A stretch of DNA of 47,021 bases. Origin: an uncultured Clostridia bacterium (GTDB lineage: Bacteria > Bacillota > Clostridia > Lachnospirales > CAG-274). Position 1 is the first letter of the stretch, and the number at the start of each line of letters is the position of its first letter. Below, one piece after another: positions 26,787 to 36,484 of the stretch. The notes beneath the pieces are model-generated. The model was not told where the DNA came from. It searched no databases and worked only from the letters and a program-made list of their open reading frames with translations. The position numbers and the translations under genes are program-made. The stretch lies in assembly GCA_947630725.1 (NCBI GenBank), contig CANRIS010000019.1, positions 1-47,021 on the forward strand. Reading direction: 5' to 3'.

Positions 26787-27467
26787 ATGACAGCAGCTTT
26801 TGTAAACACTGCGGCGGTATTCGCAGGCGCCATTATAGGACTTTTTTTCGGAAAGGCCATACCTAAAAGAACGGGCGATACCGTTATGTACGGACTTGCT
26901 CTCTGTACGCTGCTTATAGGAATAAGCGGAGCGCTTAAGGGAGAACATATAATTATTGAGATTATTTCTATGGTCGTGGGAACTCTCATAGGCGAAGCAG
27001 CCGACCTTGACGATAAAATAAACAGGATCGGAAACACCCTTCAGCAGAGATTCAAGGCGGAAAACGGCAGAACCTCCATAGCTGCGGGCTTTATAAACTC
27101 TACTATGCTTTTCTGCACGGGAGCTATGGCTATTGTAGGTTCGCTTCAGGCAGGCATATCGGGCGACTATGCTATGATATTCACAAAATCCACCATCGAC
27201 TTTGTGGCGGCTACGGTGCTGGCGTCCACTATGGGTCTGGGAACCGTCTTTGCGGCGGTCTCGGTGCTTTTGTATCAGGGCAGCATAACGCTTTTTGCCT
27301 CGTTTATCGCTCCATATCTCAACAGCACGGTCACAACAGAGATGGACTGCGTAGGTTCTCTTATTATGATAGGGCTTGCATTTAATATGCTGGGCATAAC
27401 AAAGCTTCGCATATCCAACTATGTGCCTGCGGTATTTGTGCCCGTACTTCTGTGCCGTTTTCTTTGA
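26787..27467 (+). CDS. DUF554 family membrane protein
   Basis: 226 residues with about seven hydrophobic segments. It begins NTAAVFAGAIIGLFFGKAIP and contains the family's GLALCTLLIGISGALKG and INSTMLFCTGAMAIVGSLQA stretches; total length is typical of DUF554 (YdfK/YqgA-type) integral membrane proteins, whose transport role is not established. It stands alone behind a good promoter. The start ATG is preceded only by a modest GGTGATG ribosome site. Confidence 0.85.
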   Translation: MTAAFVNTAAVFAGAIIGLFFGKAIPKRTGDTVMYGLALCTLLIGISGALKGEHIIIEIISMVVGTLIGEAADLDDKINRIGNTLQQRFKAENGRTSIAAGFINSTMLFCTGAMAIVGSLQAGISGDYAMIFTKSTIDFVAATVLASTMGLGTVFAAVSVLLYQGSITLFASFIAPYLNSTVTTEMDCVGSLIMIGLAFNMLGITKLRISNYVPAVFVPVLLCRFL

Positions 27468-27499
27468 CGTGGGCATATACAAAAAATTTAAAAAAACTC

Positions 27500-27528
27500 T
27501 TGCATTGAGGCTCGGTCTGTGATAAAAT
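27500..27528 (+). promoter_or_regulatory. Promoter of secG
   Basis: TTGCAT (27500-27505), 17-base spacer, TAAAAT (27523-27528). Confidence 0.5.
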
Positions 27529-27602
27529 CAATTTTAGCCTTATGACGGAAATACAGAATTATTAAGGGAAAAATACAAAATTTACAGGAGGTTTCATATA
27601 TT

Positions 27603-27839
27603 ATGGTATTCAATATAATTTGCGTATTTATATTACTTGCCTGCGTAGGCGTTAACGTGTGTATCCTTATGCAGAACAAAAGAGCGGGCGGCTTTACGGG
27701 TTCTGTCTCGGGTATGGGCGGACAGCAGACATATTGGGACAAAAACAAGGGCAAGTCTCTTGAAAAGAGACTCGAAAAGCTTACAGTTATCACGACCGTT
27801 ATATTTGTTGTGCTTACTCTTGTAAGCAATCTTATCTGA
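27603..27839 (+). CDS. secG: Preprotein translocase subunit SecG
   Basis: 78 residues with a strong ACAGGAGG ribosome site. Two membrane helices (about 3-22 and 58-77) flank a polar loop with the conserved LMQNKRAGGFTGSVSGMGG and QTYWDKNKGKSLEKRL segments. It is the small accessory subunit of the SecYEG channel. It is followed by rnr, the usual secG-rnr order of Firmicutes. Confidence 0.95.
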   Translation: MVFNIICVFILLACVGVNVCILMQNKRAGGFTGSVSGMGGQQTYWDKNKGKSLEKRLEKLTVITTVIFVVLTLVSNLI

Positions 27840-27865
27840 GTTAATACACCAAAAACAATAACAGG

Positions 27866-27898
27866 GGGCTGCCGCAGGCGTTATGCGGCGGTCTTTTT
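27866..27898 (+). terminator. Terminator or attenuator between secG and rnr
   Basis: GCCGCA (27871) pairs with TGCGGC (27884-27889), followed by GGTCTTTTT. It sits 18 bases before the rnr start, so it may attenuate read-through into rnr. Confidence 0.6.
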
Positions 27899-27915
27899 GT
27901 TTGGAGGCGAAAAAA

Positions 27916-30165
27916 ATGAAGGATTATGGCGACATAATAAAGACCCAGAAGGAAAAAATAAGATCCTTTGTCACAGGATCGGGATATACGGCGTTTCTGA
28001 CCGAAAATGAGCTTATGGGGCTTATGGAGGTGCCGAAGGAGGACGAGGAGCTTTTCAGATATGTCATAAGCGAGCTTATAAGTGACGGCAGCATTATGTA
28101 TACAAAAAAACACAGGCTTGCGCCTCCCACAAAGCTCGGATATTTTGTCGGCACTCTGAGAGCCTCCGAAAAGGGCGGCGGCTTTGTGACCTGCGATGAC
28201 TTTGACGGGGATATATATGTTCCCGAAAGAGCTGCCAAGGGCGCTCTCCACACCGATGAAGTGCTTGTAAGGCTTATCGGCGCCGACCGCAGCGGCTTTG
28301 AGGGAGAAATAACGAGAATAATAAAAAGAGGCAAAAGCCGCATCGTGGGAGTTTTTTCAAAGCGCCGAAAGGGCGGCAGCGTCACGCCCCTTGACAGACA
28401 TTTTCCCCAAAGGATAGATATTTCTTCGGGAAATACCGGCGGAGCCGATGACGGAGACACTGTGGTAATAAGGCTCAGGGGATACGGCAGAAAAAAGAAC
28501 GCTCCCGAGGCGTATGTCGAAAGGGTACTGGGCAGATACGGCGAAAAGGGCGTGGATATTCTTTCGGTTATGGCAGAAATGGGCATAGATGAGGATTTCC
28601 CCGAGGATGTAAAAAGAAGCGCGGCGGAGGCGCCTGTGACGACAGAGGGAGAAAGCCTTGCCGACAGAGAGGATTTAAGGGGGCTTGTTACCGTCACGAT
28701 AGACGGAGAGGACGCAAAGGATCTGGACGATGCGGTGTCCTGCGTTGTCACCGAAAACGGCACCTATGAGCTTGGCGTGCATATAGCCGATGTAAGCCAC
28801 TATGTAAAGGCAGGCAGCGAGCTTGACAAGGAGGCTCTCAGAAGAGGGACAAGCGTCTATCTTGTTGACAGAGTGATCCCCATGCTGCCGAAGGAGCTTT
28901 CAAACGGCATATGCTCCCTGAACTGCGGCGAGGACAGGCTGTGCCTTTCGTGCATTATGGAGATTGATGGCTCCGGCAGGGTTATTTCCCACAGAATAAC
29001 AAAAGGCATCATAAATGTGGATATGCGAATGACCTACACTGCGGTAAACTCCGTCCTGACAGACGAATCTTCCGCCTATATTGAAGAATACGGAGAGTTT
29101 TTGCCTATGCTTTTGAATATGGACAGGTTAAGGGTCATACTGCACGAAAAAAGAATGAAAAGAGGCGCTCTCGACTTTGATACCGATGAGGCCGCCGTGA
29201 TACTTGACGATGAGGGCAGACCCTGTGACATAGTGCCGAGACAAAAAAACGCAGCCACGGGTATGATCGAGGAATTTATGATCGCCGCAAACGAAACTGT
29301 GGCGGAGGAGTTTTTCGGTCTCGGAGTTCCTTTTATGTACAGAAGTCACGAATCGCCCGATGAAGAAAAATACGCTGCGCTGAAAAAGGCAGCCCATCGT
29401 ATGGGATATGATCTCGGCGGCGGTGGAAAGGACTCCTCCGAGCTTGGCAGGCTGCTTGGGCAGGCCGGGGGCAGAGCCGATGAAAAGCTCATAAATATGC
29501 TTGCGCTGAGGAGTATGAAGCAGGCGGTATATTCTCCCGAATGTGTGGGACACTACGGACTTGCATCGAGGTTTTATTGTCATTTTACTTCTCCCATAAG
29601 ACGATATCCCGATTTGTTTGTACACAGGGTCATAAGCGGATATCTGGAGGGCAAAACCCCGAACGAGCTTGCCGAGAGCTGCGGCGCAGACCTTGAAAAA
29701 AAGGCTCTGTTGTGTTCTCAGAACGAAAGACGGGCCGAGAACGCCGAAAGAGAATCCGTTGAGCTTAAGAAAACCGAATTTATGGCTGACAGGATAGGCG
29801 AAAGCTTTGATGCCTTAATAAGCGGCATAGCTCCGTGGGGCATATATGTCAGACTGCCCAATACCGTTGAGGGAATGGTATCATACAGAACCATGAAGGA
29901 TGACAGGTATGTCTGCGATGAGGACTGTATGAGCTGCATAGGCAAAAAAACAGGCAGGGTCTACAGTCTCGGTGACAGCATAAGGGTAACGCTGGAAAAA
30001 GCCGATACGGATATGAGGCGGCTTGACTTTGTTGTGGAGGGCTCCCACATATCCGAAAAGCCAAAGTCCCGCAGGGAGAGAGCAGGAAACAAAAGGCAAA
30101 AAAAGACTCTGCGCCGCACATCGGGCAGGACAAAAACAAAAAAGAGACGAAAAAGATTCTTTTAA
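27916..30165 (+). CDS. rnr: Ribonuclease R
   Basis: 749 residues; ATG 27916 is chosen because GGAGG lies seven bases upstream. The in-frame ATG at 27883 falls within the terminator hairpin. Domain order: N-terminal winged helix and cold-shock domains (about 1-230, with KLGYFVGTLRASEKGGGFVT), the RNB catalytic core (about 250-590) with acidic VTIDGEDAKDLDDAVS and FYCHFTSPIRRYPDLFVHRV, an S1 domain (about 630-710) with FDALISGIAPWGIYVRL, and a strongly basic tail. It digests structured RNA 3' to 5' and takes part in trans-translation-linked decay. Here smpB does not follow; a thioesterase gene does. Confidence 0.96.
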   Translation: MKDYGDIIKTQKEKIRSFVTGSGYTAFLTENELMGLMEVPKEDEELFRYVISELISDGSIMYTKKHRLAPPTKLGYFVGTLRASEKGGGFVTCDDFDGDIYVPERAAKGALHTDEVLVRLIGADRSGFEGEITRIIKRGKSRIVGVFSKRRKGGSVTPLDRHFPQRIDISSGNTGGADDGDTVVIRLRGYGRKKNAPEAYVERVLGRYGEKGVDILSVMAEMGIDEDFPEDVKRSAAEAPVTTEGESLADREDLRGLVTVTIDGEDAKDLDDAVSCVVTENGTYELGVHIADVSHYVKAGSELDKEALRRGTSVYLVDRVIPMLPKELSNGICSLNCGEDRLCLSCIMEIDGSGRVISHRITKGIINVDMRMTYTAVNSVLTDESSAYIEEYGEFLPMLLNMDRLRVILHEKRMKRGALDFDTDEAAVILDDEGRPCDIVPRQKNAATGMIEEFMIAANETVAEEFFGLGVPFMYRSHESPDEEKYAALKKAAHRMGYDLGGGGKDSSELGRLLGQAGGRADEKLINMLALRSMKQAVYSPECVGHYGLASRFYCHFTSPIRRYPDLFVHRVISGYLEGKTPNELAESCGADLEKKALLCSQNERRAENAERESVELKKTEFMADRIGESFDALISGIAPWGIYVRLPNTVEGMVSYRTMKDDRYVCDEDCMSCIGKKTGRVYSLGDSIRVTLEKADTDMRRLDFVVEGSHISEKPKSRRERAGNKRQKKTLRRTSGRTKTKKRRKRFF

Positions 30166-30184
30166 AAAAAACAGGGGGATAATT

Positions 30185-30604
30185 ATGGAAAGCATAATAT
30201 ACAAAAGAAGAATAAATTATTATGAAACCGACAGAATGGGCATTGTCCATCACGCAAATTATATAAAATATTTTGAAGAGGCAAGAATATACTTTCTGGA
30301 CAAAACAGGTATGAGCTACAGAGAAATGGAGGAGCTTGGCATAATTATGCCCGTGCTGGAGGTAGGGTGCAGCTATCTCAGTCCCGCCCGTTTTGACGAT
30401 ATGCTCGATATAGGCATATCCCTTTCGTATGTAAAGGCTGCCAAGGCCTCCTTTGTCTATGAGGCGAAAAACGCCCTGACGGGGGCGGCGGTCTGCAGGG
30501 GCTTTTCGACCCACGGCTTTCTTGATGCAAGCTTCAGACCTCTGAATATAAAAAGAGCCTTTCCCGAAATATATGAAAAGCTATTCAAACTGTCAAAAAA
30601 GTAA
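30185..30604 (+). CDS. YbgC/FadM-type acyl-CoA thioesterase (hotdog fold)
   Basis: 139 residues from ATG 30185 after AGGGGG. The hotdog 4HBT active-site segment reads YYETDRMGIVHHANYIKYFE (aspartate near 16, HHANY near 23). This matches YbgC/FadM-type acyl-CoA thioesterases, which hydrolyse thioesters in lipid or CoA metabolism. It sits 19 bases after rnr, likely cotranscribed. Its last 30 bases or so are duplicated at 30979-31008 beyond the palindrome array. Confidence 0.9.
   Translation: MESIIYKRRINYYETDRMGIVHHANYIKYFEEARIYFLDKTGMSYREMEELGIIMPVLEVGCSYLSPARFDDMLDIGISLSYVKAAKASFVYEAKNALTGAAVCRGFSTHGFLDASFRPLNIKRAFPEIYEKLFKLSKK
30553..30582 (+). repeat. 30-bp direct repeat bracketing the palindrome array (with 30979-31008)
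   Basis: AAGAGCCTTTCCCGAAATAT and the next ten bases are identical at both sites. The first lies in the end of the thioesterase gene; the second is non-coding. Confidence 0.85.
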
Positions 30605-30610
30605 TTCTAC

Positions 30611-30978
30611 TTACAATAAGAAAAATATTGGACAAATATGTTTTATACAACGTCGCAGACTTTAATCCGCAGGTAGTGTCCGAAAGAAGTCGGATTGCCC
30701 GAAGGGCAACTTTTCCGCAAGGAAAAGCACTGAACGTGAGCTTTGCCCGTCCAAAGAATAAATTTATAAAAAGCGTCGCAGACTTTTATCCGCAGGACGA
30801 GCTTTGCCCGTCCGAGGAATAAATTCCAATTTGAGAAAAAACGCAGTTTTTTGCGATAAATTGGAATTTATATACCTACACCCAAATGAAGTCGCCGGCT
30901 TGCCCGGCACGCACATTTGGGCCTCATCAAAATGCGACTGCATTTTGATGACAGCGTGTCGACTTTTTCGACACGCTG
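30611..30978. repeat. Palindrome-mosaic intergenic repeat, copy 2 (longer)
   Basis: The 584-base gap before pyrG is mostly this array. It repeats the 26461-26722 block (GTCGCAGACTTTAATCCGCA; TTGCCC-GAA-GGGCAA; CTTTTCC-GCA-GGAAAAG). It adds a second GTCGCAGACTT unit with GGACG...CGTCC, a 12-bp stem AAATTCCAATTT...AAATTGGAATTT with an inner AAAAAAC-GCA-GTTTTTT, GCCGG...CCGGC inside CCAAATG...CATTTGG, CATCAAAATGC...GCATTTTGATG, and CAGCGTGTCGA...TCGACACGCTG. No coding frame fits. Confidence 0.85.
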
Positions 30979-31170
30979 AAGAGCCTTTCCCGAAATATAT
31001 GAAAAGCTCTCGAATATCTGACGGCAGCTTTATATGGTTTTTTTACCGAAACGGGGCATTCGGGTGACAATTTTTTCAGATACGCAAATTTTATAAAACG
31101 GCTTGACTTTTTATGGCATAAAATATAAAATTGATGTTAGTATTGTTATAAGAGGATAAAGGCATAATAA

Positions 31171-32808
<1,638 letters not shown>

Positions 32809-32822
32809 ATTGCAAAAATAGT

Positions 32823-32851
32823 TTGACAAATCGGCGGTAAAAGTATATTAT
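32823..32851 (+). promoter_or_regulatory. Promoter of the binding lipoprotein gene
   Basis: TTGACA (32823-32828), 17-base spacer, TATTAT (32846-32851). Confidence 0.65.
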
Positions 32852-32916
32852 ATAGATATATTTTATAGGGGTAAAAAGCCCCGCGTTTTATACATTTTTC
32901 AAAGGAGGAAATTATA

Positions 32917-34110
32917 ATGAAGAAGTTTTTAAGTCTTGCTCTGGTTACCGTTATGGCTCTTTCAGCCGTTGCCTGCGGACAGAGCAGCGAGCCTGAAAAT
33001 AACGCAGCCGAAGCTGAGGAAACAGCGGACGGCGCTGCAGGCGGCGAAACATTCAAGATCGGCGGCATAGGACCCACAACAGGCGGCGCTGCCGTTTATG
33101 GTACAAACGCAATGAACGGTGCTCAGATCGCTGTTGACGAGATCAATGCGGCAGGCGGTATAAACGGCTATCAGATCGATTTCAAATTTGAGGATGACGA
33201 GCATGACGCAGAAAAGTCGGTCAACGCTTATAACAGCCTTAAGGACTGGGGTATGCAGATGCTTGTGGGCTGTGTAACAACAACCCCCTGCGTAGCAGTA
33301 GTTCAGGAGACGGCTGCCGACAATATGTTCCAGCTTACTCCCTCGGCTTCGGCAGTAGAGGCCATCAGCGAAGACAACGCTTTCAGAATCTGTTTCTCCG
33401 ACCCCAACCAGGGTCTTGCGGCAGCTCAGTATATCGGTGAACACGACCTTGCCGAAAACGTAGCTATCATATACGATTCTTCGGATGTATATTCATCGGG
33501 TATCTATGAGACATTCAAGGCTGAGGCAGCAAATCAAGGTCTTAACATCGTAGCTGAGGAGGCATTTACAGCCGATTCAAAGACTGACTTTACGGTACAG
33601 CTCCAGAAGGCAAAGGACGGCGGCGCTGAGCTTGTATTCCTTCCCTTCTATTATACAGAGGCATCTCTCGTACTTTCACAGGCTAAGGCTATGGATTATT
33701 CTCCTTTGTTCTTCGGCGTTGACGGTATGGACGGTATCCTCACTGTTGAAAACTTCGACACAAGCCTTGCTGAGGGCGTAATGCTTCTTACTCCTTTCGC
33801 AGCAGACTCTGCCGATGAGGCAACTCAGAATTTCGTAGCAAACTATGAGGCTGCTTACGGCGAAGTTCCTACACAGTTTGCCGCTGACGGTTATGACTGT
33901 ATCTACACCATAAAGGCTGCTGTTGAGCAGGCAGGCGTAACACCCGATATGTCTGTTTCGGATATATGCGATGCTCTTAAGGACGCTATGACGACTATCT
34001 CCGTTGACGGCGTTACAGGCGAAGGCATCACATGGTCGGCTGACGGCGAACCCTCAAAGGCTCCCAAGGCTGTTGTTATAAAGGACGGCGCTTATTCGGC
34101 AATGGATTGA
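32917..34110 (+). CDS. Branched-chain amino-acid ABC transporter binding lipoprotein (LivK-like), orphan
   Basis: 397 residues after AAAGGAGG. A lipoprotein signal (KKFLSLALVTVMALSAVACG) ends in a lipobox with Cys near 20. An acidic linker follows, then a periplasmic-binding-fold type I domain: IGGIGPTTGGAAVYGTNAMN, AVDEINAAGGINGY, AAQYIGEHDLAENVAIIYDS and QFAADGYDCIYTIKAAVEQA. It would bind leucine, isoleucine, valine or a related ligand outside the membrane. No livHMGF permease or ATPase genes follow; terminators come straight after the stop, so its partners must be elsewhere. Ala- and Gly-rich wording and CTT/GCT codons suggest high expression. Confidence 0.92.
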   Translation: MKKFLSLALVTVMALSAVACGQSSEPENNAAEAEETADGAAGGETFKIGGIGPTTGGAAVYGTNAMNGAQIAVDEINAAGGINGYQIDFKFEDDEHDAEKSVNAYNSLKDWGMQMLVGCVTTTPCVAVVQETAADNMFQLTPSASAVEAISEDNAFRICFSDPNQGLAAAQYIGEHDLAENVAIIYDSSDVYSSGIYETFKAEAANQGLNIVAEEAFTADSKTDFTVQLQKAKDGGAELVFLPFYYTEASLVLSQAKAMDYSPLFFGVDGMDGILTVENFDTSLAEGVMLLTPFAADSADEATQNFVANYEAAYGEVPTQFAADGYDCIYTIKAAVEQAGVTPDMSVSDICDALKDAMTTISVDGVTGEGITWSADGEPSKAPKAVVIKDGAYSAMD

Positions 34111-34164
34111 TAATATCCGTAATATTGTCAAAGTCAAAAAAATCTAAAACCTAAAAAACTTTAT

Positions 34165-34229
34165 CTGACCCCTGTTTTCGGACAGGGGTCTCAGACTGTC
34201 AAAAAAGCCCGGTACTTTCGGGCTTTTTT
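34165..34229 (+). terminator. Double hairpin terminator of the binding lipoprotein gene
   Basis: CTGACCCCTGT pairs with ACAGGGGTCTCAG (34165-34194). A second hairpin, AAAAAAGCCCG/CGGGCTTTTTT (34201-34229), with its T-run forms the real terminator. The second stem sits at the end of duplicated segment B. Confidence 0.85.
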
Positions 34230-35001
34230 GTGCATAGTCAAGGCATTATTAAAGCATCTTTAATTTCTAAGTGGATAAATGACTATAGAACAGATTCGGA
34301 CGCATCGGAACAAAGGTTAAAGTGACAGCAGCCCGAAAACAAATTCGGGGCAAAACAAACCGCCATACGCACGAAGAATGCGGATGACGGTTTGTATGGA
34401 TTTTAGAGTTTGTCGGTAAGGCTTTTTTCTGTTTTGGGACGGAAGGCCGTTTTATTGTTGTTTTTCGATTTTGTCGTTGAGCCGCAGGCCGTAGTAGCCG
34501 CTTTCTATGAAGCTCAGATAGCCCGTAAAGAGGCTGTCGTCCTCCTCGTGGAGCTTTGCGGGGATTATGACGATGCCGTCTCCCATTTCGGGCACAAGCT
34601 CGTCAAACATAGTCGGGTCGGCGTTATTTATTATTTCTTCGGAAATCTCATACACATCGGAGGGGTTTTCGGTGTTGTACATTCTGACCGAAACGGCAGG
34701 GTAGGCTTCGTCCTCGGCAGGAGGAATCTGCGAAAAGCCTATCATTCTTTCATCGTTATAGAGGTACAGCTTTTCCTCATTTATATAAAAGCTGCCGAGG
34801 TTTTCGCCGCTGCTGCTGTTCAGAACGGTTATCCTGCTGCCGCCGTCTGAAAGGAAAACCCTGTTATCTCCCCAAGTGGCATATTTTCCGCTTGCCGGTA
34901 TATTTCTGTTGGCAGAAACCGTTTCGAGGAGGCTGTCCAGAAGAACAAAGCTGCAGCAGCCGTCCCTTTCGGATACTATAAATGCAGGTTTGTCCTCGGA
35001 G
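34226..35001 (-). repeat. Inverted duplicated segment, copy B (parental)
   Basis: The minus strand matches 15248-15907 across the 3' quarter of the stalk-domain gene and its 3' flank. This copy keeps the 117 bases missing from copy A and an intact reading frame, so it is probably the source. The gene-free stretch 34230-34451 consists of this flank and shows no other gene. Confidence 0.85.
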
Positions 35002-36344
35002 GCAAAGCTTGCGCTGCCGGGTATCCTGACTTCTCTTTCAAAGACGGCTTCTCCCTCTTTATAGCCCAGCTTATATACGTTTGAATGTCTTTTGTCATCG
35101 TCCGAATCTCCATAGACCTTATTTTCATCGCTCTGCGCAACATAAACACCGCTGCCGCAAAAGCACAGCTTGTCCGTAACTCCGAAAAAAGCCGTGTTCA
35201 GAGGATCTTCATAAAAGTCAAGGGTATTTATGCCGCATATATTCAGTATGAGGTTTCCGTTCGTTTCGGGAAAATACCTCATATTTTCGTACGGCATAGG
35301 CACATAGCAGGGTGGAGTCTCCTGCTCCTGCCTTATCTCCTCACGAGCCTGACAGAGAGTTCCGAAATATATATATCCGTCTGAATATACAACGCTCTTG
35401 GCCTTTCCCTCGGTGACAATGTGCTTTTCAAGGCTGCCCTCGGTTTCGTCCATATTGTATATGCAAAGAGCCGCTCTTTCTCCTTCGCTGCCCGATACAC
35501 ATACATAATCGTCAAGTCTGTCTATTTTTTCGGCTGCAAAGCCATCGGGCAGAGTTGCCTTAGAAAGCTCCTTATACTTGCCGTAGGGCATATTGTCGGA
35601 CTTTATAAGGCTGTTTCCGTCAACAAAATATACAAAATCATCGCTGCATATTATATATAGATGGGCTTCATCTCTTGTATATATAGCCTCCGAAGGCTCC
35701 TCCTCCGTCTGCTCTCTGTACATATTCTTTATTCTTTCGTACGAGCCGGCAACAGGCAGATTGTACACAAGCTCCTTTACCGTCTGTATGGAGTCCGCCT
35801 CGGTGTCCTTGTCGAAAATATCCTTCATATCGCTTATTATGATAAGTCCGTCATCATAAAAAAGTTCCTTTTCAAACACCCTTGCAAAGGTTCTCACAGG
35901 CAGAAAATAATCTCCCTCGATCACCGCAGGCGCATACAGAAGCTCTATCTTTTTGTCTCTTTCTGCGTCCGAAAGATAGCCCTCTGTGCTGTTCTTTTTC
36001 ATAACGAGAGCCTTGTTGTCATATTTAAGTGTTATCTGATCCTTGTTTTTGCTGTAGGAAATAATGGCGTCAAAGCCGTTTTTATAAAAGCTCATGGGCA
36101 GATATGTCACATTGTCTATAACGATGGGCGTTTCGCTCCTGTTTTCATCGTTAATAAAAACCTGAGCCTGTTTTTTGAGCATAATGGGGCTTTTTTCGTA
36201 TACGACCACGGCGTTGTCAAGCCTGTCGTTAAAGCCAACAGCCACAAACTCCCTTTTGCTCCTTCCTGCAAGCTGAAGCGCAAGTATAAGAATAACAAAT
36301 ATAAAATATATTATAAGTATATAAATAGGCAGCTTTTTATTCAT
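34452..36344 (-). CDS. Membrane-anchored protein with stalk domain and propeller-like C-terminal region
   Basis: 630 residues from ATG 36344, preceded by AGGAAGG. A membrane helix near 4-24 (PIYILIIYFIFVILILALQL) anchors an external chain. Residues ~40-180 form the copper amine oxidase N-terminal/stalk domain: TPIVIDNVTYLPMSFYKNGF and IEGDYFLPVRTFARVFEKEL. Residues ~190-630 are repetitive, with short strands such as EAHLYIICSDDFVYFVDGNS and KSVVYSDGYIYFGTLC, resembling a beta-propeller. The stalk domain here likely has a structural role and there is no catalytic motif. Its C-terminal quarter has been copied in inverted form to 15.2-15.9 kb. It follows the M23 hydrolase on the minus strand after a terminator. 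Confidence 0.85.
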   Translation of the reverse strand: MNKKLPIYILIIYFIFVILILALQLAGRSKREFVAVGFNDRLDNAVVVYEKSPIMLKKQAQVFINDENRSETPIVIDNVTYLPMSFYKNGFDAIISYSKNKDQITLKYDNKALVMKKNSTEGYLSDAERDKKIELLYAPAVIEGDYFLPVRTFARVFEKELFYDDGLIIISDMKDIFDKDTEADSIQTVKELVYNLPVAGSYERIKNMYREQTEEEPSEAIYTRDEAHLYIICSDDFVYFVDGNSLIKSDNMPYGKYKELSKATLPDGFAAEKIDRLDDYVCVSGSEGERAALCIYNMDETEGSLEKHIVTEGKAKSVVYSDGYIYFGTLCQAREEIRQEQETPPCYVPMPYENMRYFPETNGNLILNICGINTLDFYEDPLNTAFFGVTDKLCFCGSGVYVAQSDENKVYGDSDDDKRHSNVYKLGYKEGEAVFEREVRIPGSASFASEDKPAFIVSERDGCCSFVLLDSLLETVSANRNIPASGKYATWGDNRVFLSDGGSRITVLNSSSGENLGSFYINEEKLYLYNDERMIGFSQIPPAEDEAYPAVSVRMYNTENPSDVYEISEEIINNADPTMFDELVPEMGDGIVIIPAKLHEEDDSLFTGYLSFIESGYYGLRLNDKIEKQQ

Positions 36345-36444
36345 ATAAGCCCTTCCTCTGTTCGTTTTGCCGCAGGCAGCCCACAGCCCGTACTGTTCTG
36401 ACCGACAAGCCTTAGTCAGCTGTTCTCCTGCGGCGCTTATGTAC

Positions 36445-36475
36445 AAAGGGGCGGCAAAAATCACCGCCCTTTTAT
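36445..36475 (-). terminator. Terminator downstream of the M23 hydrolase gene
   Basis: GGGCGG (36449-36454) and CCGCCC (36464-36469) flank a loop; the minus strand continues CTTTG, the plus strand TTTT. Confidence 0.65.
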
Positions 36476-36484
36476 TGACTTATC

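Noticed and set aside
30628..31067. Two short plus-strand frames in the gap before pyrG
   Set aside because: They are made of palindromic repeat units and the same words occur at 26.5 kb in a different frame context.
34876..36401. Plus-strand frames opposite the stalk-domain gene
   Set aside because: They are antisense shadows; the minus frame has a membrane anchor, stalk motifs and a ribosome site.
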